A stretch of 64,000 nucleotides of DNA from Citricoccus alkalitolerans. Its GTDB lineage: Bacteria; Actinomycetota; Actinomycetes; Actinomycetales; Micrococcaceae. How positions within the stretch are numbered: the stretch's first letter is position 1; each line of letters opens with the position of its first letter. The notes below the pieces were generated by a model that was not told the origin of the DNA, did no database searches, and saw nothing but the letters and a program-made list of their open reading frames with translations. The position numbers were made by a program, and so were the translations under genes. The DNA is taken from assembly GCF_039528175.1 (NCBI RefSeq), contig NZ_BAAALH010000002.1, positions 1,926,543 to 1,990,542 on the forward strand. The letters run 5' to 3'. Below are positions 41,760 through 50,453 of the stretch, in pieces.

Positions 41760-44700
41760 GGGTGGCTGTGCTCCTCGGGTTCATCGGCGGTGTTGACGGT
41801 CTTCGTGGCCTGCTCGGCGGCGTCCCGGTTGGCGGCCCTCACGGCTGCCCGGCCGGCCTTCTCCTCGAGCCGTTCCAGTCTAGTGATCGCCGCAGCGCGG
41901 CCCTTGACCTTGGGTCCCTTCCACGGCGCCACCGGGTTGCCGGTCCACCATGAGTGGCCCGGGACGATCTCCCCTCGCATGATGAGCGATCCGGCGCCGA
42001 CCGTGCCGCCGTCGTCGATGGAGGCTGCCGGCAGGATCACGGAGTTCGGACCGAGGGTCGAGCCCGCGCCCAGCGTCACGGTGTCCAGGGACATGACGCG
42101 GTCATGGAACAGGTGGGTCTGGACCACGCAGCCCCTGTTCACGGTCGAGGAGTCGCCCAGGGTCACCAGGTCCGCCTCGGGCAGCCAGTAGGACTCGCAC
42201 CACACACCGTGGCCGATCCGGGCGCCGAGCGCACGCAGCCACCAGACGAGAGAGGGGGTGCCGGACGCGATCCGCCCGAACCAGGGGGCGGAGACCACCT
42301 CGATGAAGTTGTCCACCACCTCGTTGCGCCAGATGAAGGAGCTCCACAGGGGATGCTCGCCGGTTCTGATCCGACCGACCAGGACCGTCTTGGCCAGCAC
42401 GGAGCAGCCTGCGGCCAGGGCGCCGGCCAGCATCAGCACCACGCCGCCGAGCATGGCGGCGAGCCACCAGCCGCCTGGCCCGGCCCCGGTCGCAGCGCCG
42501 CCGCCCAGCTGTGCGAGCCCGTCGAGGGCGATCACCACGGCCACGGCGATGACCACGGAGCACCAGACTGCCAACAGGCGCAGGGACTCCCAGGCGCTGC
42601 GCACCACCTTGAGCCTCGCCGGCGGAGCGTAGGTCAGGGCGTCGTCACCCTCGACCTCCGTGCGGCGAAGACGCACTGGTGGGGACCCCAGCCAGGAGGA
42701 ACCGGACTTGGTCTTCTTCGGGGTGGCGGACAGGACCGCCACGAGGGAGTTCTTGGAGAGCTTGCGTCCGGCGGCGACCATGCCGGAGTTGCCCACGAAG
42801 GACCTCTTGCCGACCTTCGCCTGCCCCACGTGCATCCAGCCGCGCTGCAACTCGTAGGAGCCGATCATCGTGTCGTCGGCGAGGAACGCGCCGTCGCCGA
42901 TCTGGGTCAGTGCCGGCTGGAGGATGACCGTGGAAGCCTCCACGTTGGTGCCGACCTCCGCCCCGAGCCACCGCAACCAGACCGGGGTGAAGCGGGAGGC
43001 GTACAACGGGAACAGCAGATCACGCGCCGTGTCCAGCACCCGCTCCGTGGCCCACAGCTGCCAGCCGATGCGGGAACGAACGGCGTGGTAGCCCTCCGTC
43101 ACCCCGAGGGACAGCAGGCGCACGGAGACCACGGTGAAGAGCATGTTCGCCCCGAACCACACCGCGGCGATCAGCGGGGTGGCCGCCAGCAGTCGCCACG
43201 CGGAACCGAAGACGGTCTCGGGTGCGGTGGGCGATCCGGGCTCGCCGGACTGGCCGACCTGCGGGGCGTCCGGCCACCAGATCAGGGACCACAGGCCCAC
43301 TAGGGCCGCTGCCAGCGCCGCGGCCGCGGGCAGCAGGGCCAGGACGCCGGAGCCGATGGTGGACAACACGAGCCACCCTGTGGCGCGCGGCGGGTCGATG
43401 TTGGGGCCGTCGTACCGGGCCTTGCCGAGCCGCTGTGCGGGCGAGCCGGCGTACTCGAGGCCGTCCTTGGCCTTGCCGATCACCGTGGACCCGGGCTGGA
43501 CCACGGTGCCGGTGCCGACCGCGGCACCGGGCATCAGGGTTGATCGGGTGCCGACCACGGCGTCCTGACCGACGGTGACGGCACCGATGTGGACCACGTC
43601 TCCGTCGATCCAATAGCCGGACAGATCCACCTCGGGTTCGATCGAGCTGCCCGTGCCGAGGTCGAGGAGGCCGGTGACCGGGGGGACCGAGTGCAGGTCC
43701 ACGTTCCGGCCGATGGTGGCCCCGAGCAGGCGGGCATAGGTGGGGACCCACAGGGCACCGCCCAGGGAGACCGGGTCCACGAGGTCGGAGATGTGCTGCG
43801 CCAGCCACAGCCGCAGATGGACCTTGCCGGACCGCGGATAGGAGCCTGGCTGGATTCCACGCAGCAGCAACCGGGCCGTCACCACAGAGAGGGCCATGCG
43901 GCCCGGCGGGGACACGAACACGAGCCAGCCGGCCAGTACCCACCACCAGGAGACGGTCGGGGCGCCGGGCAGGACACCCCAGGCCGCGGCCAGGTTGGCG
44001 CCGGCGGCCAGGTAGACGACCCAGCGCATGGCCACGAGGATGACCAGGGGGATGCCCATCAGCGTCTGGAACACCTGGGCCCGGCGGGCGGTGCGGACTA
44101 CCGGGCGCGGTTCCACGGGCTCGGCAGGTTCCACCGGCCTGCCATCGTTGCCGGTGACGGCCTCCAGCAGGGCTCCGGCGCGGGGGTGGGCGTAGACGTC
44201 CCGCACGGTGACGGAGGGATAGCGGGTGCGCAGCCGGGAGACGAGTTGGGCTGCGGCCAATGACCCGCCGCCGGAGGCGAAGAAATCGGTGTCCAGGTCC
44301 TCGGGGGCGGTGCCCAGCACATCCGCCCAGTGGGTCAGCACCCAGCCTCCTGGGGACTCGGGATCCACGGGGAGGTCGGTGCTCGGGCCGGAGCCGCCGT
44401 GGCCGGCGCCCGCTCCCACTTGACCCGGAAGCGGCCAGGGCAGCGCGTTGCGGTCCACCTTGCCGGACGTCTTGGTGGGCAGGGTCTCCACCGTGACCAG
44501 GCGGGGGACCAGTGCTCCGGGCAACTCCTGCTCGAGGAGTCGGCGGAAGGCTTTCAGGTCCGGCCCGTCCTGCCCCGTCGTCGACGCCGGCACTGCCAGG
44601 TACCCGATGAGCAGTTGGGTTCCGGCCGGGGTCGTCTGGACCGCGGCGGCACCGCCGGCGACGCCCGGCAGGGCCTGGAGCGCCGCATCGATCTCTCCGA

Positions 44701-45916
44701 GTTCGATGCGGCGGCCGCCGAGCTTGACCTGCTCATCGGCTCGGCCCACGAACAGCAATCCGTCCGGGTCCCACACCACGAGGTCCCCGGAACGGTAGGC
44801 GCGGTCCCACCCGAGGGACTCCATCGGGGCATACTTCTCGGCGTCCTTGGCCGGGTCGAGGTAGCGGGCCAGTCCCACCCCGCCGATGATGAGCTCGCCC
44901 GTCTCGCCCTCGGCGACGGGGATCCCCGTCGCCGGATCCACGATGGCCAGGTCCCAGCCGTCCAGGGGCAGACCGATCCGGACCGGCCCTTGACCGTCCA
45001 TGGGAGCGGCACAGGCCACCACGGTGGCCTCGGTGGGCCCATAGGTGTTCCAGAGTTCACGGTCGTCCTCGGCCAGGCGGGCGGCCAGATCCGGCGGGCA
45101 CGCCTCACCGCCGAAGATCAGCAGGCGCACGTTCTCCAGGGCCTCCGGAGGCCACAGGGCGGCCAGCGTCGGTACGGTGGAGACCACGTTGATGGAGCGG
45201 GAGACAAGCCAGGGGCCGAGGTCCATGCCGGAGCGGACGAGAGAACGTGGGGCGGGAACCAGACAGGCACCGTGGCGCCATGCCAGCCACATCTCCTCGC
45301 AGGAGGCATCGAATGCCACGGAGAGCCCGGCCAGGACCCGGTCGCCCGGGGCGAGAGGATCGTCCTGGAGGAAGATCCGCGCCTCGGCGTCCACGAACGC
45401 GGCGGCGTTGCGGTGAGTGACGGCCACACCCTTGGGCGTGCCGGTGGACCCGGACGTGAAGATGATCCAGGCATCGTCCTCCGGCCCGGGCGCACGGGGA
45501 CTAGGGAACGGCTTGGGACGCTTCGAGGACGTCTGCACCCGGCCCTGACCGGAGAGGATGGCGGCGACCTTGGCCTCGGAGAACACCAACCGGGCCCTCT
45601 CGTCCGGGTCGTCCGCGTCCACCGGGACGTAGGCGGCACCGATGTACAGGGTGGCCAGGATGGAGACGTAGAGCTCCACCGTTCCGGACGGGACCCGGAT
45701 GCCGATCCGGTCCCCGGCGCCGAGGCCGGCACCGTGCAGGGCTCGCCCTGTCGCTTTCACCTCGTCCAGCAGCTCCGCATAGGACAGGACGGTCTCGCCG
45801 TCGTCCAGGGCCGGTGCCTCGGGATGCTGCTGGGCGGTGGCCTCCAGCAATTGGACCAGGGTCCGGACCGGAGGGGCCTTCTCAGCGGCGGGCAACTGTG
45901 GCGCATGGGGGGACAC
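41756..45916 (-). CDS. Pls/PosA-family single-module NRPS (putative epsilon-poly-L-lysine synthetase)
   Basis: 1,386 residues. The adenylation domain (about 15-525) has A3 IIFTSGSTGTPKGV, A5 NTYGPTEATVV, A7 YRSGDLVVWD, A8 GGRRIELGEIDA and A10 PTKTSGKVDRNAL. Next a thiolation domain with S552 (FFASGGGSLAAAQL) for the phosphopantetheine arm. From about 625 three blocks alternate membrane helices (six in total) with left-handed beta-helix-like acyltransferase repeats (C1-C3), e.g. VGQDAVVGTRSTLMPGAAVG. There is no classical condensation or thioesterase domain. This is the layout of Streptomyces Pls, which links lysines by epsilon-amino isopeptide bonds at the membrane. Predicted pocket residues D203, A204, E207, S246, I267, G269, T291, V299, V300 fit lysine. 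GTG start without a strong ribosome-binding site. Confidence 0.88.
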   Translation of the reverse strand: MSPHAPQLPAAEKAPPVRTLVQLLEATAQQHPEAPALDDGETVLSYAELLDEVKATGRALHGAGLGAGDRIGIRVPSGTVELYVSILATLYIGAAYVPVDADDPDERARLVFSEAKVAAILSGQGRVQTSSKRPKPFPSPRAPGPEDDAWIIFTSGSTGTPKGVAVTHRNAAAFVDAEARIFLQDDPLAPGDRVLAGLSVAFDASCEEMWLAWRHGACLVPAPRSLVRSGMDLGPWLVSRSINVVSTVPTLAALWPPEALENVRLLIFGGEACPPDLAARLAEDDRELWNTYGPTEATVVACAAPMDGQGPVRIGLPLDGWDLAIVDPATGIPVAEGETGELIIGGVGLARYLDPAKDAEKYAPMESLGWDRAYRSGDLVVWDPDGLLFVGRADEQVKLGGRRIELGEIDAALQALPGVAGGAAAVQTTPAGTQLLIGYLAVPASTTGQDGPDLKAFRRLLEQELPGALVPRLVTVETLPTKTSGKVDRNALPWPLPGQVGAGAGHGGSGPSTDLPVDPESPGGWVLTHWADVLGTAPEDLDTDFFASGGGSLAAAQLVSRLRTRYPSVTVRDVYAHPRAGALLEAVTGNDGRPVEPAEPVEPRPVVRTARRAQVFQTLMGIPLVILVAMRWVVYLAAGANLAAAWGVLPGAPTVSWWWVLAGWLVFVSPPGRMALSVVTARLLLRGIQPGSYPRSGKVHLRLWLAQHISDLVDPVSLGGALWVPTYARLLGATIGRNVDLHSVPPVTGLLDLGTGSSIEPEVDLSGYWIDGDVVHIGAVTVGQDAVVGTRSTLMPGAAVGTGTVVQPGSTVIGKAKDGLEYAGSPAQRLGKARYDGPNIDPPRATGWLVLSTIGSGVLALLPAAAALAAALVGLWSLIWWPDAPQVGQSGEPGSPTAPETVFGSAWRLLAATPLIAAVWFGANMLFTVVSVRLLSLGVTEGYHAVRSRIGWQLWATERVLDTARDLLFPLYASRFTPVWLRWLGAEVGTNVEASTVILQPALTQIGDGAFLADDTMIGSYELQRGWMHVGQAKVGKRSFVGNSGMVAAGRKLSKNSLVAVLSATPKKTKSGSSWLGSPPVRLRRTEVEGDDALTYAPPARLKVVRSAWESLRLLAVWCSVVIAVAVVIALDGLAQLGGGAATGAGPGGWWLAAMLGGVVLMLAGALAAGCSVLAKTVLVGRIRTGEHPLWSSFIWRNEVVDNFIEVVSAPWFGRIASGTPSLVWWLRALGARIGHGVWCESYWLPEADLVTLGDSSTVNRGCVVQTHLFHDRVMSLDTVTLGAGSTLGPNSVILPAASIDDGGTVGAGSLIMRGEIVPGHSWWTGNPVAPWKGPKVKGRAAAITRLERLEEKAGRAAVRAANRDAAEQATKTVNTADEPEEHSHP

Positions 45917-46103
45917 GGCGGCGTTCGGCCTACTTCCAACTCAGGGTCAACGGGATCGAAACGGGATAAACGTGCGGATCGAAAAAAGAATGCCTGTCAT
46001 CTTATCGTGATTGCTGTCCGATGGCTGAGAGATGTGGCCGCTTGGCGGACATCCGCCGTTATGCCCGGCCGCTGACCCGTCCACCGGCAGGCCACCGGCG
46101 GGC

Positions 46104-47099
46104 CTACGGCAGGAGCAGTGACTTTCCGGTGGTGCGGCGGGACTCGAGGTCCCCGTGCGCCCGGCCTGCCTCGGCCAGGGGGTAGGTGGCGCCGATCCGG
46201 AAGTCGAGGGTGCCGGCGTCGAGGGCGGAGAACAGTTCCCGGGCCCGCCACCGGGTCTCGTCGGCGGTTAACGTGTGGTGCACCAGGGTGGGGCGGGTGA
46301 GGAACACCGAACCGGCGGAGTTGAGGCGCTGGGGGTCCACCGGCGGCACCGGCCCCGAGGCGCCACCGAAGAGGGCCAGGGTTCCACGGATCCGCAGGGA
46401 GGCCAGGGACTCGTCGAAGGTGTCCCGGCCGACTCCATCGAACACGGCGTCCACGCCGCGGCCACCGGTGAGGTCCCGCACGGCGTCGGCGAACCCCGAG
46501 TAGTCCAGGACGTGGCTGGCGCCCGCCGCGCGGGAGAGCGCCTTCTTCTCCTCGGTGGAGGCCGTGGCGATGACGGTCGCGCCGTGGGACACGCACAACT
46601 GGGTCAGCAGCAGGCCCACGCCCCCCGCGCCGGCATGCACGAGGACCGTCTGGCCCGGCTGCACCTCCACGGTGGACCGGCACAGGTAGTGGGCGGTCAT
46701 GCCCTGCAGGGGGATGGCCGCGGCCTCCGCCGGGTCCACCCCGCCCGGCACCGGCAGCAACTGGTCCACCGGGGCGGTGAAGTACTCGGCGTAGGTGCCG
46801 GAACCGGCCGCCGTGGCCACCACATCTCCGACCGTCACGGACGCAGCGTCGGCCTCGGGGCCGAGGGCCACCACCGTCCCCGACCCCTCCGAGCCGGGGA
46901 TGAAGGGGTGGGGCATCCGGTATACGCCCGAGCGCTGGTAGGTCTCGATGAAGTTGAGGCCGGCGGCCGCTGTCCTGACCAGGACCTCCCCGGGGCCCGG
47001 TGACGGGACGGGGACCTCCGTCCACTGCAGGGCCTCCGGTCCTCCGGAGGCGTGGACACGAACGGCATGCTGGGCGCTGGGAAGGGAAATCTCGGTCAT
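46104..47099 (-). CDS. NADPH:quinone oxidoreductase (zinc-independent MDR family)
   Basis: 331 residues. GroES-like N-terminal domain (GEVLVRTAAAGLNFIETYQRSG, YRMPHPFIPGSEGSG) and Rossmann fold with VLVHAGAGGVGLLLTQL, the NADPH-binding loop. No structural zinc cysteines are present, in keeping with QorA-like enzymes that reduce quinones by one or two electrons. The ATG at 47097-47099 is favoured because TACGGT lies seven bases upstream on the minus strand (leaderless), and the longer frame lacks conservation. It is divergent from argC and downstream of the pls promoter region. Confidence 0.88.
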   Translation of the reverse strand: MTEISLPSAQHAVRVHASGGPEALQWTEVPVPSPGPGEVLVRTAAAGLNFIETYQRSGVYRMPHPFIPGSEGSGTVVALGPEADAASVTVGDVVATAAGSGTYAEYFTAPVDQLLPVPGGVDPAEAAAIPLQGMTAHYLCRSTVEVQPGQTVLVHAGAGGVGLLLTQLCVSHGATVIATASTEEKKALSRAAGASHVLDYSGFADAVRDLTGGRGVDAVFDGVGRDTFDESLASLRIRGTLALFGGASGPVPPVDPQRLNSAGSVFLTRPTLVHHTLTADETRWRARELFSALDAGTLDFRIGATYPLAEAGRAHGDLESRRTTGKSLLLP

Positions 47100-47221
47100 G
47101 GTGCCTACCGTAGTCGCGCCCGGCGGCCCCTGGGGCGGTGATGCGTAGACGGTGCGTGGTCCCACGGTGACCGTCGGGTGAACAATCCTCCGGTGCCGGA
47201 CGACCCGGTGCGGCCCGGTCT

Positions 47222-47260
47222 TGCATAAATATTGGCATCACTGCATATTTCCCCTAGCAT
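47222..47260 (+). promoter_or_regulatory. argC promoter with ArgR operator
   Basis: TGCATA half-sites start at 47222 and 47242, 20 bases apart, within an AT-rich island (TTGCATAAATATTGGCA). The -35 TTGGCA (47232-47237) lies between them, and -10 TAGCAT (47255-47260) follows after 17 bases. The argC ATG is six bases further, so the transcript is probably leaderless. ArgR bound here would cover the -35. Confidence 0.72.
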
Positions 47261-47266
47261 GGGCGC

Positions 47267-48307
47267 ATGAGCCTCACAGTTGCCGTCTCCGGCGCCAGCG
47301 GATATGCCGGAGGAGAAGTCCTGCGCCTTCTTCTCGCCCACCCCGAGGTGGAGATCGGGGCCATCACGGCCCACTCGAACGCCGGGGAGCGACTGGGCTC
47401 GCTCCAGCCGCACCTGCACGCCCTGGCTGATCGCGTCCTGCAGGAGACCACCGCGGAGGTGCTGGCCGGACACGACGTCGTCTTCCTGGCCCTGCCGCAC
47501 GGCGCCAGCGGTGCGATCGCCGCCGAACTCGAGCTGCTCTCGCCCGGCACCCTCGTGATCGATGCCGGCGCGGACCACCGGCTGCAGTCACCGCAGGCCT
47601 GGGAGAGGTTCTACGGCTCCAACCACGCCGGGACCTGGCCCTACGGCCTGCCCGAGCTGCCGGGGCAGCGGGCGGAGATCGCCGGGGCGTCGCGGATTGC
47701 CGTCCCGGGCTGCTATCCGACCACGTGCCTGCTCGCCCTCGCCCCCGGTTTCACCGCCGGTCTCCTCGTGCCGGAGGACGTGGTGATCGTGGCCGCCACC
47801 GGGACCTCCGGAGCGGGCAAGGCCCTCAAGCCGCACCTGCTGGGCAGCGAGATCATGGGCTCCATGAGCCCCTACGGCGTGGGGGGCGGGCACCGCCACA
47901 CCCCGGAGATCGAGCAGGGGCTCACCCAGGCGGCGGGGGAACCCGTCACGGTGTCCTTCACTCCGACGCTGGCGCCCATGCCCCGTGGCATCCTGGCCAC
48001 CGCCACGGCCCGTCTGCATCCCGGAGTGGACGCTGACGAGGTCCGGGCCGCCTGGGAGCAGGCCTACCGTGAGGAGCAGTTCGTCCACCTGCTGCCCGAG
48101 GGGCAGTGGCCCACCACCCAGTCCGTGCTGGGCTCCAACCACGTGGTCATGCAATTGGCCGTGGACGAGCATGCCGGCCGCGTCATCATCACCGCCGCCC
48201 TGGACAACCTGACGAAGGGTACCGCCGGCGGCGCCGTCCAATCCATGAACCTCGCTCTCGGCCTGGCCGAGGAGACGGGGCTGACCCAGCAGGGGATCGC
48301 ACCATGA
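47267..48307 (+). CDS. argC: N-acetyl-gamma-glutamyl-phosphate reductase
   Basis: 346 residues. NADPH-binding VSGASGYAGGEVLRLLLAHP opens the chain, and the catalytic cysteine is in VPGCYPTTCLLALAP. It reduces N-acetylglutamyl phosphate to the semialdehyde, the third step of arginine synthesis. HRHTPEIEQ is a further conserved segment. It is the first gene of argCJBDFR; its stop overlaps the argJ start (ATGA). Control by ArgR at the upstream double TGCATA site is likely. Confidence 0.97.
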   Translation: MSLTVAVSGASGYAGGEVLRLLLAHPEVEIGAITAHSNAGERLGSLQPHLHALADRVLQETTAEVLAGHDVVFLALPHGASGAIAAELELLSPGTLVIDAGADHRLQSPQAWERFYGSNHAGTWPYGLPELPGQRAEIAGASRIAVPGCYPTTCLLALAPGFTAGLLVPEDVVIVAATGTSGAGKALKPHLLGSEIMGSMSPYGVGGGHRHTPEIEQGLTQAAGEPVTVSFTPTLAPMPRGILATATARLHPGVDADEVRAAWEQAYREEQFVHLLPEGQWPTTQSVLGSNHVVMQLAVDEHAGRVIITAALDNLTKGTAGGAVQSMNLALGLAEETGLTQQGIAP

Positions 48308-49464
48308 GCGTCACCACAGCCCAGGGATTCCGCGCCGCCGGTGTGGCCGCCGGACTGAAGTCGACCGGGAAGCCGGACGTGGCCGTCGTCGTGAACGACG
48401 GACCGGACCGCCACGCGGCAGCCGTCTTCACGACCAACCGGGTGGCTGCCGCCCCCGTGGTCTGGTCGCGCCAGGTGGTCGCGGACGGGCGTGTGGATGC
48501 TGTGGTGCTGAACTCGGGCGGGGCCAATGCCGCCACCGGCCCCCAGGGGTTCCAGGACACGCACGCCACCGCCGAACATGCCGCCGGACAGCTCGGGATC
48601 TCTCCCGGGGACGTGCTGGTGTGCTCCACCGGCCTGATCGGCCTGCCCCAGCCGATGGACCGGTTGATCCCGGGAGTGGCCGCCGCCACCGGAGCGCTGG
48701 ACGTTGAGGGTGGAGCCGATGCGGCCGAGGCCATCATGACCACGGACTCGGTGCCCAAGACCGCGGTCCACCGAGGCGCCGGGTACGTGATCGGCGGCAT
48801 GGCCAAGGGTGCTGGCATGCTCGCACCGGGAATGGCGACCATGCTGTGCGTCATCACCACCGACGCCGCGGTGGAACCCGCCGAGCTGGATGGGGCATTG
48901 ACCGAGGCGGTCCGGACCACGTTCAACCGCACGGACTCCGATGGCTGCATGTCCACGAACGACACCGTGGCGCTACTCGCCTCCGGTGCGAGCGGGACCC
49001 GACCGGACGCAGCGGAGTTCCAGGAGGGTCTGCGCACGGTCTGCGCGGACCTGGCGCGGCAGCTGATCGCCGACGCCGAGGGCGCCGCCCACGAGATCTC
49101 CATCCAGGTGGTCGGCGCGAGCACCGAGAAGGCTGCCGAGGCGGTGGCCCGCGCGGTGTCCCGGTCCAACCTGTTCAAGGCCGCCGTGTTCGGTCAGGAC
49201 CCCAACTGGGGGCGTGTCATCTCGGCCGTCGGCACGGTTCCGGAGGAGCTGGCCCCGTTCGACGCCGGGCGCCTCGACGTGCACTTCAACGGCGTCCAGG
49301 TCTGCCGTGACTCCGGGGTGGGCGAGGACCGGGAGCTCGTGGACCTCTCCCCACGCGAGGTGAGCGTGGTGATCGACCTGCACGCGGGAGAGGCCACCGC
49401 CACCATCTGGACCAACGACCTCACGCACGACTATGTGCATGAGAACTCCGCGTACTCGAGCTGA
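48304..49464 (+). CDS. argJ: Bifunctional ornithine acetyltransferase / N-acetylglutamate synthase
   Basis: 386 residues. It transfers the acetyl group from N-acetylornithine to glutamate, closing the cyclic pathway, and can also start it from acetyl-CoA. The self-cleavage site is A178-T179 in APGMATMLC; T179 becomes the nucleophile of the beta chain. KGAGMLAP precedes it. GQDPNWGR is conserved. ATG overlaps the argC stop. There is no separate argA or argE here, in keeping with the cyclic pathway. Confidence 0.96.
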   Translation: MSVTTAQGFRAAGVAAGLKSTGKPDVAVVVNDGPDRHAAAVFTTNRVAAAPVVWSRQVVADGRVDAVVLNSGGANAATGPQGFQDTHATAEHAAGQLGISPGDVLVCSTGLIGLPQPMDRLIPGVAAATGALDVEGGADAAEAIMTTDSVPKTAVHRGAGYVIGGMAKGAGMLAPGMATMLCVITTDAAVEPAELDGALTEAVRTTFNRTDSDGCMSTNDTVALLASGASGTRPDAAEFQEGLRTVCADLARQLIADAEGAAHEISIQVVGASTEKAAEAVARAVSRSNLFKAAVFGQDPNWGRVISAVGTVPEELAPFDAGRLDVHFNGVQVCRDSGVGEDRELVDLSPREVSVVIDLHAGEATATIWTNDLTHDYVHENSAYSS

Positions 49465-49472
49465 GGACCACC

Positions 49473-50447
49473 ATGCGTGAGATGACAGACACGACCGGTG
49501 CTACTGACACCGGCGGGACCACGGGGACCACCGACGTTCCGGGTTCCCCGGACGATGCTGCAGCCAAGGCCGCCGTGCTGGTGGAGGCCCTGCCCTGGAT
49601 CAAACGCTTCGCCGGCACCACCATGGTGATCAAGTACGGCGGCAACGCCATGGTGTCGGATGAACTGCGCAGTGCCTTCGCCGAGGACATCGTCTTCCTC
49701 CACCACTGCGGCATCCATCCTGTCGTGGTGCATGGCGGCGGGCCACAGATCAACACCATGCTGAGCCGGCTCGGAATCGAGTCCGAGTTCGCCGGGGGAC
49801 TGCGTGTTACCACCGCCGAGGCCATGGACGTGGTCCGAATGGTCCTCACGGGCCAGGTCGGCCGGGAGCTCGTGGGCCTGGTCAATGGGCACGGGCCCTA
49901 TGCCGTCGGCATGTCCGGCGAGGATGCCGCCCTGTTCCAGGCACAGCGGACCGGCACCGTGGTGGACGGCGAGCCCGTGGACCTCGGGCTGGTCGGCGAG
50001 GTCACCCAGGTCAACCCGAGTGCCATCCGGGACCTGGTGGAGAACGGGCGGATCCCCGTCGTGTCCTCAGTGGCCCCGGAGATCAGCGCCGACGGGCAGG
50101 CCACGGGTGAGGTGCTGAACGTCAACGCGGACACGGCCGCTGCGGCACTGGCCGTGGCGCTCGGTGCCTCGAAGCTCGTGGTCCTCACTGATGTCGAGGG
50201 CCTGTACTCCCACTGGCCGGACCGGACATCCCTGATCTCATCGCTGTCCGCCGGCCAGCTGCGCGCGCTGCTGCCCACTCTCGAGGCCGGGATGATCCCC
50301 AAGATGGCCGCCTGCCTCCACTCCGTCGACGGCGGGGTGCCCCAGGCCCACATCGTGGACGGCCGGGCGCCACATTCGATGCTGCTCGAGGTCTTCACCA
50401 CGGCCGGGGTAGGGACCCAGGTCCTGCCCGATGACCACACCGACTGA
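49473..50447 (+). CDS. argB: N-acetylglutamate kinase
   Basis: 324 residues. Amino-acid kinase fold with VIKYGGNAM (ATP loop), VVVHGGGPQIN and NVNADTAAAALAVALGASKLV. It phosphorylates N-acetylglutamate, usually feedback-inhibited by arginine. The first 30 residues are Thr/Gly/Asp-rich and longer than usual; a second ATG three codons in is possible. GAGGA (49463-49467) overlaps the argJ stop. Confidence 0.96.
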   Translation: MREMTDTTGATDTGGTTGTTDVPGSPDDAAAKAAVLVEALPWIKRFAGTTMVIKYGGNAMVSDELRSAFAEDIVFLHHCGIHPVVVHGGGPQINTMLSRLGIESEFAGGLRVTTAEAMDVVRMVLTGQVGRELVGLVNGHGPYAVGMSGEDAALFQAQRTGTVVDGEPVDLGLVGEVTQVNPSAIRDLVENGRIPVVSSVAPEISADGQATGEVLNVNADTAAAALAVALGASKLVVLTDVEGLYSHWPDRTSLISSLSAGQLRALLPTLEAGMIPKMAACLHSVDGGVPQAHIVDGRAPHSMLLEVFTTAGVGTQVLPDDHTD

Positions 50448-50453
50448 GGGACC

